Counted from the first letter of the stretch, positions 9,409 to 18,932 are shown. The stretch: 34,814 bases of DNA from Candidatus Methylobacter titanis (GCA_029946125.1 JAQSDX010000039.1:1-34814), one strand, 5' to 3'. Made by a program: numbers and translations. Notes: generated by a model not told the origin, from the sequence alone.

Positions 9409-10150
9409 CCGACTGAAAGAAGACATTGCCTGCGTCTTTGACCGCGATCCGGCGGCGCAAACAGCCTTTGAAGTGATGACGACTTACCCCGGATTTCATG
9501 CCATTTTAATTCATCGACTCAGTCATTTTTTCTGGCTAGCCGAATTCAGATGGCTGGCACGGTTTATTGCCCATATCGGCCGATGGCTAACGGGGATTGA
9601 AATTCACCCGGGCGCCATCATCGGCAGGCGTTTTTTTATTGATCACGGCATGGGCGTAGTGATCGGCGAAACAGCCGTTATAGGTGACGACTGCACCTTG
9701 TATCATGGCGTCACCTTAGGCGGAACCAGTTGGGATAAAGGCAAGCGTCATCCGACCTTGCATAATGGCGTAGTGATAGGTGCAGGGGCAAAAGTTTTAG
9801 GGCCTATTGATATTGGTGAAAACGCTCGGATCGGATCAAACTCAGTGGTCTTAAAACCGGTACCGCCGGGTGCAACCGCCGTTGGAATCCCCGCTCACAT
9901 CGTCGATCCTAACAGTAAATCCGCCACCGCCGAGCGTGACAAGATTGCCTATAAAATGGGTTTTCATGCCTACGGAGCAACAACTGACGTGGCCGATCCC
10001 ATTGCCTACGCGATTAATCACATGCTGGATCATATTCAAGCGATGGACAAGCAGATAGAAACTCTACAAAAAGCGCTTAATGATGCAGGTATTCAATACA
10101 AAGAGTCCTCAATCCCTAAACTGAACGGTTGCGAAATTGAGGATGAATAG
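9401..10150 (+). CDS. cysE: Serine O-acetyltransferase
   Basis: Makes O-acetylserine from serine and acetyl-CoA, the precursor into which sulfide is incorporated to form cysteine. The left-handed beta-helix hexapeptides run from about 67 to 165. Catalytic/substrate residues are seen at Asp81-His82, GETAVIG (89-95) and [10 protein letters not shown] (101-110). At 249 aa it is a short form missing part of the N-terminal helical region of E. coli CysE. It overlaps trmJ by eight nt. Cysteine made by this pathway feeds the desulfurase encoded downstream, giving the trmJ-cysE-isc cluster a shared sulfur theme. Confidence 0.95.
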   Translation: MFNRLKEDIACVFDRDPAAQTAFEVMTTYPGFHAILIHRLSHFFWLAEFRWLARFIAHIGRWLTGIEIHPGAIIGRRFFIDHGMGVVIGETAVIGDDCTLYHGVTLGGTSWDKGKRHPTLHNGVVIGAGAKVLGPIDIGENARIGSNSVVLKPVPPGATAVGIPAHIVDPNSKSATAERDKIAYKMGFHAYGATTDVADPIAYAINHMLDHIQAMDKQIETLQKALNDAGIQYKESSIPKLNGCEIEDE

Positions 10151-10307
10151 AGATTCAATGGTTAAGGCTCAATGGTCAAGACAAAAGGTGAAGAAGCATT
10201 ATCAGGGATTAAGCTGATAAATATAATATTTGCATTTATTGCGAATCACCCCACTTTGAATCTTGGACCCTACTCCTTGTACTTTTCTCCTGCGCGCCAA
10301 GGCCATA

Positions 10308-10339
10308 ATAGTTGACTAATTTACTAGGTTAAGTATAGT
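10308..10339 (+). promoter_or_regulatory. iscR promoter with IscR type 1 site
   Basis: A -35 TTGACT (10312-10317) and -10 TATAGT (10334-10339) are 16 nt apart, 37 nt before the iscR GTG. The left half of the known type 1 IscR motif, ATAGTTGACT (10308-10317), and its A/T centre AATTT match well; the right half is weak. The site covers the -35 box, consistent with autorepression by Fe-S-loaded IscR. Confidence 0.65.
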
Positions 10340-10375
10340 AACAATATCTTAACGGTATTTATAGAGGATACTATT

Positions 10376-10849
10376 GTGCGCTTAACTACTAAAGGTCGCT
10401 ATGCGGTCACTGCAATGCTCGACTTGGCTTTTCACAGTCAAATCAAGCCAGTAACATTGACTGATATTGCGACTCGTCAAACTATTTCCTTATCTTATCT
10501 GGAACAACTGTTTGCCCGCTTACGCCGGGCAGGCATGGTAAAAGGTGTCCGCGGACCTGGCGGCGGTTACAAACTGTGTCGTAAAACCAGCGATATTAAT
10601 ATTGCCGAGATTATCACCGCTGTCGATGAATCGCTTGATTCAACTAAATGTGGCGGCGAAGCCAACTGCCAGAAAGAGCAAGCCTGTTTAACACATGACC
10701 TGTGGGTGGGATTGAGTGAACAGATTAGAGATTATTTGGAGGATATTTCTTTAGCCGACCTATTAGAAAAAAATCAGGTTCAAGACGTCGCCAAAAGACA
10801 GGATCACAATGCGCAGCACACTATTGAAATTTATCGTCATCCCGACTAA
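10376..10849 (+). CDS. iscR: Fe-S cluster assembly regulator IscR (Rrf2 family)
   Basis: Winged-helix repressor that senses Fe-S cluster supply and controls the isc genes. The N-terminal Rrf2 DNA-binding domain runs from LTTKGRYAVTAMLDLA to GPGGGYKL (61-67). The three cluster ligands fall at Cys92, Cys98 and Cys104, the same numbers as in E. coli IscR, with His107 following. It starts with GTG at 10376, the only start matching the conserved N-terminus, preceded by a weak AGAGGA ribosome binding site. It heads the iscR-iscS-iscA cluster. The 157-aa length is normal. Confidence 0.95.
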   Translation: MRLTTKGRYAVTAMLDLAFHSQIKPVTLTDIATRQTISLSYLEQLFARLRRAGMVKGVRGPGGGYKLCRKTSDINIAEIITAVDESLDSTKCGGEANCQKEQACLTHDLWVGLSEQIRDYLEDISLADLLEKNQVQDVAKRQDHNAQHTIEIYRHPD

Positions 10850-10910
10850 TGCTTGCGCCGCGACTGTTCCCGACAGTCTTGCGGCATACACACCATCCCT
10901 GGCGATATAA

Positions 10911-12014
10911 ATGATTTACTTTGATCATAACGCGACCACACCGATAGATGATCGCGTTTTCGACGCTATGCTGCCTTTCCTGAAAACATTCTACGGAAAT
11001 CCTTCCAGCTTATATCGCCACGGCAGAGCCTGTCGTAGCGCTATCGATGCTGCGCGTGAACAGCTTGCAGCTCTGATTGGCGTCCAACCGGGGCAAATTA
11101 TTTTTACCAGCGGCGGCACCGAAGCCAACAATCTGGCTTTGGCAACGCTGGCTCCTCAGGCCGGACTCGCGGTTTCAGCCACTGAACATCCTTCAGTTAT
11201 TGAGCCTGCCCTGCATCTGCAAAGTATGGGACATCCGCTGACCCTACTTGATGTTGATGCAAACGGACGGATTCCGCAGGATGCTATCGACGAAGTGATT
11301 TCGCTAAAACCTAGTCTGGTTTCGATAATGCTGGCCAATAACGAAACCGGCGCAATACAGAATATCGAACACTATGCCGACCAGCTAAAAGCGCACGGCA
11401 TCAAGGTTCATACCGATGCCGTGCAGGCGCTGGGAAAAATCCCGGTCGATTTCAATCGGCTCGGCGCGCATTTGATGTCGCTGTCCAGTCATAAAATCTA
11501 CGGACCAAAAGGCTGCGGCGCGCTAGTCTTTGAAAAATCTGTAGCCATAAAACCCATCTTGTTAGGTGGCGGACAGGAACAAGGGTTCAGAGCAGGGACT
11601 GAAAATGTCGCCGCTATCGTCGGTTTTGGTAAGGCGGCAGAACTTGCCAAATTAGAACTTGCCGAACGCCAGGCACATTTGCTAAAACTGAGGACGCTGC
11701 TGGAACATGGTTTAAGAGCTATGCCCGGCCTGACAGTTTTTGCAGAGCAGGCAGAACGATTACCCAATACCGTGCAGGTAGGCATCCACGGTATCGATGG
11801 TGAAATGCTGCTGATGCAGCTGGATCAAAAAGGCATTGCCGTATCTAGCGGCTCAGCCTGCGCCAGCGGTATCAGAGAAGCCAGTCCGGTTTTGGTTGCC
11901 ATGGGCATTGATCCTGCCCAAGCAAAAAGCGCAATTCGCATCAGTTTAGGCAAAGCCAACACTGAAGCTGAAGTCATTGAATTTATTAAACAAGTAAACT
12001 CCTTAACAAGATAA
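10911..12014 (+). CDS. iscS: Cysteine desulfurase (IscS/NifS type)
   Basis: PLP enzyme that takes sulfur from cysteine as a persulfide for Fe-S clusters and tRNA thiolation. PLP-binding Lys195 lies in SSHKIYGPKG and the persulfide-forming Cys317 in VSSGSACASG; the cofactor-pocket motif GGTEANN is at 68-74 and NNETGAIQ at 143-150. At 367 aa it is shorter than E. coli IscS (404), lacking the C-terminal extension that binds IscU, and is closer to NifS/IscS-like group forms. No iscU follows. The symbol is by position in the cluster; the biochemical call is firm. Confidence 0.92.
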   Translation: MIYFDHNATTPIDDRVFDAMLPFLKTFYGNPSSLYRHGRACRSAIDAAREQLAALIGVQPGQIIFTSGGTEANNLALATLAPQAGLAVSATEHPSVIEPALHLQSMGHPLTLLDVDANGRIPQDAIDEVISLKPSLVSIMLANNETGAIQNIEHYADQLKAHGIKVHTDAVQALGKIPVDFNRLGAHLMSLSSHKIYGPKGCGALVFEKSVAIKPILLGGGQEQGFRAGTENVAAIVGFGKAAELAKLELAERQAHLLKLRTLLEHGLRAMPGLTVFAEQAERLPNTVQVGIHGIDGEMLLMQLDQKGIAVSSGSACASGIREASPVLVAMGIDPAQAKSAIRISLGKANTEAEVIEFIKQVNSLTR

Positions 12015-12023
12015 AGAGGTTGT

Positions 12024-12347
12024 ATGTCTGTCTCATTAACTGAAAGTGCCGCTAGGCAAATCAAAAAACAACTGGAAAAACGCGGTAAAGGCTTAGGCTT
12101 AAAGCTGGGCGTAAAGCAATCCGGTTGCTCTGGATATGCTTATACGATTGATTACGCCGATACGCTGAATGAAGGCGATGCGGTGTTTGAAAATTTCGCC
12201 GTAAAAGTCATCGTAGCCGCAAACGACCTGGAATTTGTCGACGGTATAGAACTGGATTATCGCCGGGAAGGCATTAACGAAGCCTTCCAGTTCAACAACC
12301 CGAATGTAAAAGGCACCTGCGGCTGCGGCGAGAGCTTTTCTGTTTGA
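12024..12347 (+). CDS. iscA: Iron-sulfur cluster assembly/carrier protein IscA
   Basis: A-type carrier that receives and passes on Fe-S clusters to target enzymes. The 107-aa length and the ligands Cys35, Cys99 and Cys101 (in the C-terminal CGCGESF) are the same as in E. coli IscA. It starts nine nt after iscS ends, with an AAAGAGG ribosome binding site, so it belongs to the iscR-iscS-iscA transcript. hscB, hscA, fdx and iscU, normally found with it, are absent here; rsmA converges downstream. Confidence 0.95.
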   Translation: MSVSLTESAARQIKKQLEKRGKGLGLKLGVKQSGCSGYAYTIDYADTLNEGDAVFENFAVKVIVAANDLEFVDGIELDYRREGINEAFQFNNPNVKGTCGCGESFSV

Positions 12348-12389
12348 AAAGAATTTTCACCACCAAGGATATGAAGAAAAATTAGCGCC

Positions 12390-12415
12390 GGTTCCCAAGC
12401 TGAAGCTTGGGAACC
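12390..12415. repeat. Dispersed palindrome between iscA and rsmA
   Basis: Perfect hairpin with 12-bp arms GGTTCCCAAGCT / AGCTTGGGAACC and a GA loop, between two convergent genes. It belongs to the family seen at 1555 and 17452. It could end transcription from both sides but lacks a T-tract. Confidence 0.75.
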
Positions 12416-12432
12416 CTAGTACGCGATGCTTA

Positions 12433-13215
12433 CTACAGGTCCTGCAGCAGATTACTCAAGCTTGCAAACTCGGCCAGCGTAATGCTTTCGGCCCTTAATA
12501 TCGGGTTTATACCCAAGGCGACAATTTCTTCCTCGGCAATGAGTTTTTTCAGCGAATTACGCAAGGTTTTGCGCCGCTGAGAAAACGCCTGCGTGACCAC
12601 CCGATTGAGCTTTGCCATATCATTCACCACAACAGGCGGTTGTAGATGCGGCACCAATCTGACGATAGCAGACGTTACCTGCGGGGCCGGGTCGAAGCTT
12701 TCCGGCGGCACTTCGAATAACATCTCAGTTTCGCAAAAATATTGCATCATGACGCTAAGCCTGCCGTACTTTTTACTGCCGGGAGATGCGCAAATCCGGT
12801 CAACCACTTCCTTTTGCAGCATGAAATGCATATCTTCAATGCAATAAGCGTTATCCAGCAAATGGAACATCAGCGGCGTTGAAATGTTATAGGGCAAATT
12901 GCCGATAATGCGCAGTTTTTTACCTTCATCAGCCAGCGCCGAAAAATCAAACTTTAACGCATCGGCGCTGTGAATTTGCAGCTTAGGATAGTGCTTGAAC
13001 TTCTCCCTGAGCAAAACCACCAGATCCCTATCAAGCTCAACTACGTCCAACCGCACTTTTTCGTTCAGTAACGGCTCGGTCAATGCACCCTGCCCCGGCC
13101 CTATCTCAACCCAATGTTGGTCAGGAATAGCCTGAATGCTGGAGATAATATTGTAAATAATATTGTGGTCATGAAGAAAATTCTGACCGAAGCGCTTGCG
13201 CGGAGTATGTGCCAT
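12433..13215 (-). CDS. rsmA: 16S rRNA (adenine1518/1519-N6)-dimethyltransferase
   Basis: Dimethylates two adjacent adenines in helix 45 of 16S rRNA during 30S maturation. The 260-aa protein shows the family start FGQNFLHD (9-16), S-adenosylmethionine motif I EIGPGQG (37-43), acidic loop VVELD, and catalytic motif IV NLPYN (106-110), which is specific for N6-adenine methylation. It starts nine nt after pdxA ends, in the classic pdxA-rsmA gene pair of gammaproteobacteria. The older name is ksgA. Confidence 0.96.
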   Translation of the reverse strand: MAHTPRKRFGQNFLHDHNIIYNIISSIQAIPDQHWVEIGPGQGALTEPLLNEKVRLDVVELDRDLVVLLREKFKHYPKLQIHSADALKFDFSALADEGKKLRIIGNLPYNISTPLMFHLLDNAYCIEDMHFMLQKEVVDRICASPGSKKYGRLSVMMQYFCETEMLFEVPPESFDPAPQVTSAIVRLVPHLQPPVVVNDMAKLNRVVTQAFSQRRKTLRNSLKKLIAEEEIVALGINPILRAESITLAEFASLSNLLQDL

Positions 13216-13224
13216 TTTATTTGT

Positions 13225-14214
13225 TTATTGCGTAATCAGGGTTAATGCAGTTTGCAAGGCAAACTGAAGACTGCCTAAATCGGCCTTACCGCTGCCGGCA
13301 AGATCCAGCGCCGTGCCGTGGTCAACCGAAGTGCGGATAACCGGTAGCCCCAGCGTAATATTGACAGCTTTCCCGAATCCGATATATTTAAGCACCGGCA
13401 GACCCTGATCGTGATACATCGCCAATACCGCATCTGCCGTAGCCAGATACTTGTCGGTGAACAGCGTGTCAGCCGGTAACGGCCCATGCAGATTCAAGCC
13501 CTGTTTGCGAAAGCTGTCAAGTACCGGTTCGATAATGTCGATTTCTTCCCTACCCAAATGACCGTTTTCACCGGCATGCGGATTAAGCCCGCACACCAGT
13601 ATTTTAGGGAAATCTATGCCGAAGCGTGTTCTCAGTTCGTGATCCAGCACCCGAATAACCGCTCGTAAGCGGGTACGGGTAATGGCTGAACTGACTTCCG
13701 ACAGCGGCAGATGCGTCGTCACCAACGCCACCCGCAAACCCGGCGTTGCCAGCATCATCACCGGATGTCCGCCGGTAATGTCGGCAATAAATTCGGTATG
13801 TCCGCTAAAAGGCAGACCCGCATCGTTGATAACACCCTTGTGGACTGGACCGGTGACCATCGCATCAAAAACCGCATCCATGCAGCCTCTGGTCGCTTTG
13901 GTGATGGTTTTCAACACATAACGGCTATTGGCCGGATTCAATTGTCCGCACTGAACCGGCTCTGGCAGTTCCACCGGCAATACCGTCAAGCATCCGGCAG
14001 TCTGGGCCGCAGCAGGCGAAGAGCTGTCAAACTCTTTTATCTGTAGCGGTAAACCTAACTGTGCGGCGCGCTCTGCCAATAATTTCGGGCTGGCTATAAC
14101 GATGATTTCGCAGGGTAAATCCTGCTGTGCAAGCTGAATACAAAGGTCGGGACCTATGCCGGCGGGTTCTCCGGGAGTTAATGCGATACGCGGTACGGGT
14201 AGCCTGGTGGTCAT
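13225..14214 (-). CDS. pdxA: 4-hydroxythreonine-4-phosphate dehydrogenase
   Basis: NAD-dependent oxidation of 4-phosphohydroxythreonine, giving the aminoketone substrate for PdxJ in pyridoxal phosphate synthesis. The 329-aa protein has [10 protein letters not shown] (13-22), the [10 protein letters not shown] segment, the metal-binding GHTEF motif and the HDQGLPVLK motif of PdxA near residue 270. ATG at 14214. It is immediately followed by rsmA on the same strand. PLP made by this route is the cofactor of the nearby desulfurase, though nothing shows shared regulation. Confidence 0.96.
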   Translation of the reverse strand: MTTRLPVPRIALTPGEPAGIGPDLCIQLAQQDLPCEIIVIASPKLLAERAAQLGLPLQIKEFDSSSPAAAQTAGCLTVLPVELPEPVQCGQLNPANSRYVLKTITKATRGCMDAVFDAMVTGPVHKGVINDAGLPFSGHTEFIADITGGHPVMMLATPGLRVALVTTHLPLSEVSSAITRTRLRAVIRVLDHELRTRFGIDFPKILVCGLNPHAGENGHLGREEIDIIEPVLDSFRKQGLNLHGPLPADTLFTDKYLATADAVLAMYHDQGLPVLKYIGFGKAVNITLGLPVIRTSVDHGTALDLAGSGKADLGSLQFALQTALTLITQ

Positions 14215-14405
14215 CTGAAAGCTAAGATCAAAAAACAGTGATTTTACAGCATAACTATCGGGATGATTTCAAAAAAACGCTAATTTTGATGATAAAACCA
14301 TAAATGGCCTGACCGAGGAGGCCAACCAGTTACGCTTGATGCAAAAAACTTACCGGCAGTTTACGGTGGATTGTTTTTTATCGGCAGTGAAATCATGCCT
14401 GGAGA

Positions 14406-14482
14406 TGGCGGAGCGAACGGGGCTCGAACCCGTGACCACCGACGTGACAGGCCGGTATTCTAACCAACTGAACTACCGCTCC
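14406..14482 (-). tRNA. tRNA-Asp (GTC anticodon)
   Basis: Read on the minus strand, the 77-nt sequence starts GGAGCGGTAGTTCAG and ends CGCTCCGCCA, forming a seven-bp acceptor stem, D arm, anticodon arm CCTGTCACG with GTC, and T arm GGGTTCGAGCC. The CCA end is encoded. It closely follows the E. coli tRNA-Asp pattern. The flanks 14215-14405 (toward pdxA) and 14483-14569 (toward the receptor gene) hold no other feature I can recognise. Confidence 0.97.
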
Positions 14483-14569
14483 GCAGTTCGAGCCGCGTAT
14501 TCTATAAGATTACGCGCATTCGTCAAGCCTATTCTTTGATAGGCGATAAAAAACTATCGGCATTCAACC

Positions 14570-16642
14570 TTAATAACTCACTCGAATACCTATCTCAGCA
14601 CTGCGTCCCGGTTCTGGAGCGAAATTACGCAGATACGAGGTGGAATTGCGGATATTTTCATTCAGCATGTTCTTGCCTTTTGCAAACAGCAGCATTTCCG
14701 AATCGCCCAAGCTCGCCAAGCGGTACTGGGCACCCAAATTGAGCAACAAATAAGACGCGGTACTGGTCTCATTTTCGCCTGCATGGGTTTGCGCCTCACC
14801 TCTAGTCAACCGGGCATGAGTTGACCAATCACTTTTCTCGTAGCTGAGTTGTAAACCATAGCGTAGCGGCGGCATACGCGGCACATTATTGCCCTGTTCA
14901 AAGGTGCCGCGCGTGTAGTCGCCGAATAAGGTCAGATCGACCGCACCGTAACGGTTTTGCATCAGCGGGAACACGGTTTGGGCTTCAAAGCCTTTAAAGA
15001 CAGCCGCTGCCTGCTGAGTGTTCAGCAACGGAAAGCACTCATCGCAATCAATACCGGAGCGTTGAAAAACGCCATCATCTTTATTAAATAATTGATCGGA
15101 AGATCGCTGCTGGTAAATATAATCGCCCACCCAGTTATGAAACAGGTTAAGGTCGGCTGTCATCCAGTCCGCGTTAAAGCGATAGCCCAAGTCAATATTA
15201 TTGGACGTTTCTGTGGTTAAATTGGCATTGCCTTGTTCATAGCTGCGCGTCGCATGATGAAAACCATCAGCAAACAATTCCTGCACCTGCGGCGCACGTT
15301 GTGAATGGGTAAAGCCCAGACTCATCTGGTGCTGGTCGTTAATATCCCATAACGCTGAGGCGGAACCGCTCACCGGTATATGAGAAACGCTAGCCAAACC
15401 CTCAGGATCAATCGTTTGCCACTCAACACGCCCGCCCAATTCATAGGTTACCGGGCCATTTTCGAGAGACTCCACGACAAAAATGCCGTAAGAATTAGTG
15501 TTTGATTTTGGTATAACTTTACCTTCTTCGCCTAAACCTACAAATTGGCTGTTAAGGGATTGAAAGCCGGTTACGCCTTTAATCGCGCCGATAGGTTGAT
15601 GCTCAAGTTCGAGGCGGCTTTCAAACGATTCATTCAAAAAAGTGGTGCCGGCAACACCACCCTCCATTTCCACATGCTTATAGTCGGTATAACCGAATTT
15701 CATCCGAACTTCTTCGGCAAAAGCGAACGGCTTATTGAGTTGCCCCTTGAAATCATATTTGGTTTGAGTTAAATCGACGTTTACCGGCGCTTCGCCATGG
15801 CCATCCGGCGGAATACCGTAGTTTTTTTCCAGACTGTTGATCGACGCACCGGCTAAACCGGCATCACCTATCATCGATAAACCGACGGAGCCACCGCGTG
15901 AACGGGCATGGGTGTTATCAATCAATCCTGATGAATTTTGCAATTCACCGGCTGGCAGGCTGTTAAAGCTGGGATCATGTAAGCGGACGGCCGTTTCATC
16001 AATCGCCGTTCCGCCAATATGAGTATTGCCTTGATCACGATAAAAGCCATCGACATGATAGGCAAAACCGTTTTTGCCGCCTTCGAGTTTAAGTGCGCTG
16101 GACGTTTCATTGGTTGCCGAATCATAACGTTGCTCACCGGCTCCGCCGATCAGCTTGTCGGGAACCTGTTCGGGAATCCGGTTGTCGATCACGTTGACCA
16201 CGCCGCCGATAGCGCCGCTGCCATACAGCAGCGTCGAGGGTCCGCGTAACAGTTCAATCCGTTCGGCCAGAATCGGATCAACCCCGTTGGCATGATCCGG
16301 GCTTAATGACGACACGTCATTATTGCCCAGGCTATTCTGCATGACTCGCACCCTGGGCCCGGATTGCCCACGAATGACCGGCGTACCGACCCCGGAGCCG
16401 AATGATTGACTGGTAACGCCAAGTTCATTCTTTAGGGTATCGCCGATGGTTGTGCCCACGCTGATGCGTAACTGGTCGCCAGTCAACACCGTCACCGGTT
16501 TGGCCGATTTTGCCGTGGTATGCTTGATACCCGAGCTAATAACAACCATCTCATCCAGTTGCTGGACATCATTGTCAGCCGCACTGGCGTTAGCGCCTAA
16601 GACCCCGGTCGATAAGAAAATGATGGCAAGTTTTTTATTCAT
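14570..16642 (-). CDS. TonB-dependent outer-membrane receptor, ZnuD-like (zinc uptake)
   Basis: A 690-aa outer-membrane barrel that probably imports zinc. It has a signal peptide (about 1-21, ending ANASA), a TonB-box-like segment DEMVVISSG near 30, a plug domain with VIRGQSGPRVRVMQNSLG, and ends in IGIRVSY with the terminal aromatic residue needed for barrel assembly. The plug sequence, including NNDVSSLSPDH, is typical of ZnuD receptors. A loop carries DCDECF, a Cys pair that could bind metal or form a disulfide. A Zur box lies 66 nt upstream and the Zur gene is directly upstream, supporting a zinc role over siderophore uptake. Confidence 0.88.
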   Translation of the reverse strand: MNKKLAIIFLSTGVLGANASAADNDVQQLDEMVVISSGIKHTTAKSAKPVTVLTGDQLRISVGTTIGDTLKNELGVTSQSFGSGVGTPVIRGQSGPRVRVMQNSLGNNDVSSLSPDHANGVDPILAERIELLRGPSTLLYGSGAIGGVVNVIDNRIPEQVPDKLIGGAGEQRYDSATNETSSALKLEGGKNGFAYHVDGFYRDQGNTHIGGTAIDETAVRLHDPSFNSLPAGELQNSSGLIDNTHARSRGGSVGLSMIGDAGLAGASINSLEKNYGIPPDGHGEAPVNVDLTQTKYDFKGQLNKPFAFAEEVRMKFGYTDYKHVEMEGGVAGTTFLNESFESRLELEHQPIGAIKGVTGFQSLNSQFVGLGEEGKVIPKSNTNSYGIFVVESLENGPVTYELGGRVEWQTIDPEGLASVSHIPVSGSASALWDINDQHQMSLGFTHSQRAPQVQELFADGFHHATRSYEQGNANLTTETSNNIDLGYRFNADWMTADLNLFHNWVGDYIYQQRSSDQLFNKDDGVFQRSGIDCDECFPLLNTQQAAAVFKGFEAQTVFPLMQNRYGAVDLTLFGDYTRGTFEQGNNVPRMPPLRYGLQLSYEKSDWSTHARLTRGEAQTHAGENETSTASYLLLNLGAQYRLASLGDSEMLLFAKGKNMLNENIRNSTSYLRNFAPEPGRSAEIGIRVSY

Positions 16643-16708
16643 AGTTTTTTAATCGTGTTTCCTGAAAAATATCATCCACTAACCGAATTAAAACGGCATC
16701 TTGAATAA

Positions 16709-16723
16709 TGTTATAACATAACA
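16709..16723. promoter_or_regulatory. Zur box upstream of the ZnuD-like receptor gene
   Basis: TGTTATA-A-CATAACA matches the gammaproteobacterial Zur core TGTTATAnTATAACA with one mismatch. It is 66 nt before the receptor start and 39 nt after the zur stop, placing the receptor under zinc repression. Confidence 0.8.
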
Positions 16724-16761
16724 ACCAGTAAGCCTGACTGCCTTTAAAAAAGCAGTCAGGA

Positions 16762-17277
16762 TCAGTGTTGCTCTCCAGCCATGGTTTGCGCGCATTTTAC
16801 GCATATCCCGTGAATTTCGAGAGCCTTGCTGTGGACAATGAAATCGGCCTGTTTGATTTCCTGAGATAGCGCCTGCATGACTTCCGGTGCTGAGCGCTCT
16901 TCCACTTCCTGACAGTTATTGCAGATCAATAACAACTGCTCATGCTGATGGGCGGAACAACGGCAACCGACAAAGGCATTGAGGCTCTCGACCCGGTGAA
17001 TCAGGCCCTGTTCGATCAAAAAATCCAGGGCGCGATAAATCGTCGCCGGTTTTGCCGCATCCATCTGCGGCTTGAGCCGATCCAATAATTCGTAAGCTTT
17101 AACGGCTTTATGATTTTCCCAGATCAATTCCAGCACTTGATGGCGTATCGGCGTTAATTGCACCCCGCGTACTACGCACAAATGCTCGGCAGTGCCTAAT
17201 GCCTCGCTGACACATTTTTTATGATCGTGTTCCGATGCATAGGAGTCATCATGGCTTGCTTGGGCGGGTGTGTTCAT
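16762..17277 (-). CDS. zur: Zinc uptake regulator Zur (Fur family)
   Basis: Zinc-sensing repressor. The 171-aa protein has the winged-helix region with AKPATIYRALDFLIEQGLIH in its DNA-reading part, and two structural-zinc pairs, Cys119/Cys122 and Cys159/Cys162. CRCSAHQHE (105-113) supplies regulatory ligands. Zur is favoured over Fur because of the CxxC pairs, the ZnuD-like neighbour and the perfect Zur boxes. It has a His/Asp-rich N-terminal tail of about 20 residues. A Zur box lies 28 nt upstream of the start, implying autoregulation. Confidence 0.9.
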   Translation of the reverse strand: MNTPAQASHDDSYASEHDHKKCVSEALGTAEHLCVVRGVQLTPIRHQVLELIWENHKAVKAYELLDRLKPQMDAAKPATIYRALDFLIEQGLIHRVESLNAFVGCRCSAHQHEQLLLICNNCQEVEERSAPEVMQALSQEIKQADFIVHSKALEIHGICVKCAQTMAGEQH

Positions 17278-17304
17278 TGCAAAAACCGTTTAGCTAAAGT
17301 TAAG

Positions 17305-17319
17305 TGTTATATTATAACA
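17305..17319. promoter_or_regulatory. Zur box upstream of zur
   Basis: TGTTATA-T-TATAACA is a perfect palindrome around one base and matches the known Zur consensus core completely. It is centred 35 nt upstream of the zur start codon. The rest of 17278-17561 holds only dispersed repeats. Confidence 0.88.
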
Positions 17320-17451
17320 TTCGTCTTGGTTTTTCAACACAAATTGCTACGTTAGAGAGCTTAGTGAGAGCATTATCCGAATCGAACTGAAAAAATTATT
17401 TACCACAGAGAACACGAAGGACACGGAGAAAATAACAGCATTAATAGCTCC

Positions 17452-17476
17452 GGTTCCCACCCGGAGCGTGGGAACC
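17452..17476. repeat. Dispersed palindrome
   Basis: GGTTCCCAC / GTGGGAACC arms around a CCGGAGC centre, the third copy of the family seen at 1555 and 12390. It lies between zur and rimO. Confidence 0.7.
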
Positions 17477-17485
17477 AGGCAAAAA

Positions 17486-17505
17486 GCGCGAATAAATTCG
17501 CGCCC
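17486..17505. repeat. Dispersed 20-nt repeat, copy 1
   Basis: GCGCGAATAAATTCGCGCCC, itself partly palindromic, recurs in inverted orientation at 23515-23534 with 19 of 20 bases identical. Confidence 0.7.
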
Positions 17506-17561
17506 GCAAAACGATCATAACGGGTACCCTAAAGGCCGTGAATTACCCTGACCTAAAGGCC

Positions 17562-18872
17562 TTAAACCAAGCGCCCCCACAAATCATAGTCATCGGCTTC
17601 TTCCAGCTCGACATCGACAAAATCGCCGACTTTCAAATGCGTCGCACCATCGATAAACACCTGTCCGTCGATTTCCGGCGCATCGGCTTTGCTTCGTGCC
17701 ACCGCGCCCTCTTCGACCACTTCATCGATCAGTACGGTTTCGATTCGGCCTATGCGTTGCTGCAAACGCGCCGCGCTGATTTCTGCCTGATGCGCCATAA
17801 ATCGCGCCAGGCGTTCCTGTTTGACTTCTTCCGGAACCGGGTCAGGCAAGTCATTAGCCACCGCGCCTTTGACCGGCGAATAAGCAAAGCAGCCGACTCT
17901 GTCCATTTGCGCTTCACTCATGAAGTCCAGCAACTGTTCGAATTCCTGCTCGGTTTCGCCCGGAAAGCCGACGATAAAGGTGCTGCGCAAAGTTATATCG
18001 GGACAGATTTCACGCCAGGCTTTAATGCGCTCCAGATTATTCTCGCTGGCTGCCGGGCGTTTCATTAGTTTAAGAATACGGCTGTTGGCGTGTTGAAACG
18101 GTATGTCCAGATAAGGCAGGATTTTGCCCTCGGCCATTAACGGGATCACTTCATCCACATGCGGATACGGGTACACATAATGCATCCTGACCCAGATGCC
18201 CAAGTCGCCCAGCGCCTCGGCTAAATCGTAAAAACGGGTTTTAACCGAACGACCTTTCCAGTACTTGCTTTGATATTTTAAATCCAAGCCATAGGCGCTG
18301 GTATCTTGCGACACCACCAGCAATTCCTTTACCCCGGCATTAGCCAGACGTTGGGCTTCCAGCATCACATCATCAATCGGCCTGCTGACCAGATCGCCGC
18401 GCATCGACGGGATAATACAGAAGGTACAACGATGATTGCAGCCTTCGGAAATCTTCAAATAGGCATAATGCCGGGGCGTCAGTTTGATGCCTTGCGGCGG
18501 AACCAGACTGATAAACGGATCATGCGGAGGCGGCAAATGCTCATGCACAGCAGCCACAACTTCTTCCAGGGCATGAGCGCCGGTCACTTTTAACACTTGC
18601 GGATGACGCGCCCTGATTTCATCTTCCCTGGAGCCCAAACAGCCGGTCACGATGACCTTGCCGTTTTGGGCCAGCGCTTCGCCAATGCTGTCCAGCGATT
18701 CTTCAACCGCCGCATCAATAAAGCCGCAGGTATTCACCACGACTAAATCGGCGTCCTGATAAGTCGGCGAAATGATGTAACCCTCTGAACGCAGCTTGGT
18801 TAATATTCTTTCGCTATCGACCAGGGCTTTGGGGCAACCCAAACTAATAAAACCAATTTGTGGGGCAGTCAT
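17562..18872 (-). CDS. rimO: Ribosomal protein S12 methylthiotransferase
   Basis: Radical SAM enzyme that adds a methylthio group to an aspartate of ribosomal protein S12. The N-terminal MTTase domain contributes Cys13, Cys49 and Cys78 for the auxiliary cluster; the radical SAM cluster motif CxxxCxxC is Cys145, Cys149, Cys152. A TRAM domain closes the 436-aa protein (from about 375). The start [14 protein letters not shown] is the RimO form, and distinguishes it from the tRNA-modifying MiaB. Starts at ATG 18872. Confidence 0.96.
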   Translation of the reverse strand: MTAPQIGFISLGCPKALVDSERILTKLRSEGYIISPTYQDADLVVVNTCGFIDAAVEESLDSIGEALAQNGKVIVTGCLGSREDEIRARHPQVLKVTGAHALEEVVAAVHEHLPPPHDPFISLVPPQGIKLTPRHYAYLKISEGCNHRCTFCIIPSMRGDLVSRPIDDVMLEAQRLANAGVKELLVVSQDTSAYGLDLKYQSKYWKGRSVKTRFYDLAEALGDLGIWVRMHYVYPYPHVDEVIPLMAEGKILPYLDIPFQHANSRILKLMKRPAASENNLERIKAWREICPDITLRSTFIVGFPGETEQEFEQLLDFMSEAQMDRVGCFAYSPVKGAVANDLPDPVPEEVKQERLARFMAHQAEISAARLQQRIGRIETVLIDEVVEEGAVARSKADAPEIDGQVFIDGATHLKVGDFVDVELEEADDYDLWGRLV

Positions 18873-18932
18873 TTAAATCTCAGTTAATGGTAAAGCGCGT
18901 TAGTTTATAGGAGTGGTCGCTTGAATAAAAAT

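Noticed and set aside
12390-12415. The palindrome between iscA and rsmA as a standard intrinsic terminator
   Set aside because: No T-tract on either strand, and the same hairpin family occurs in unrelated gaps.
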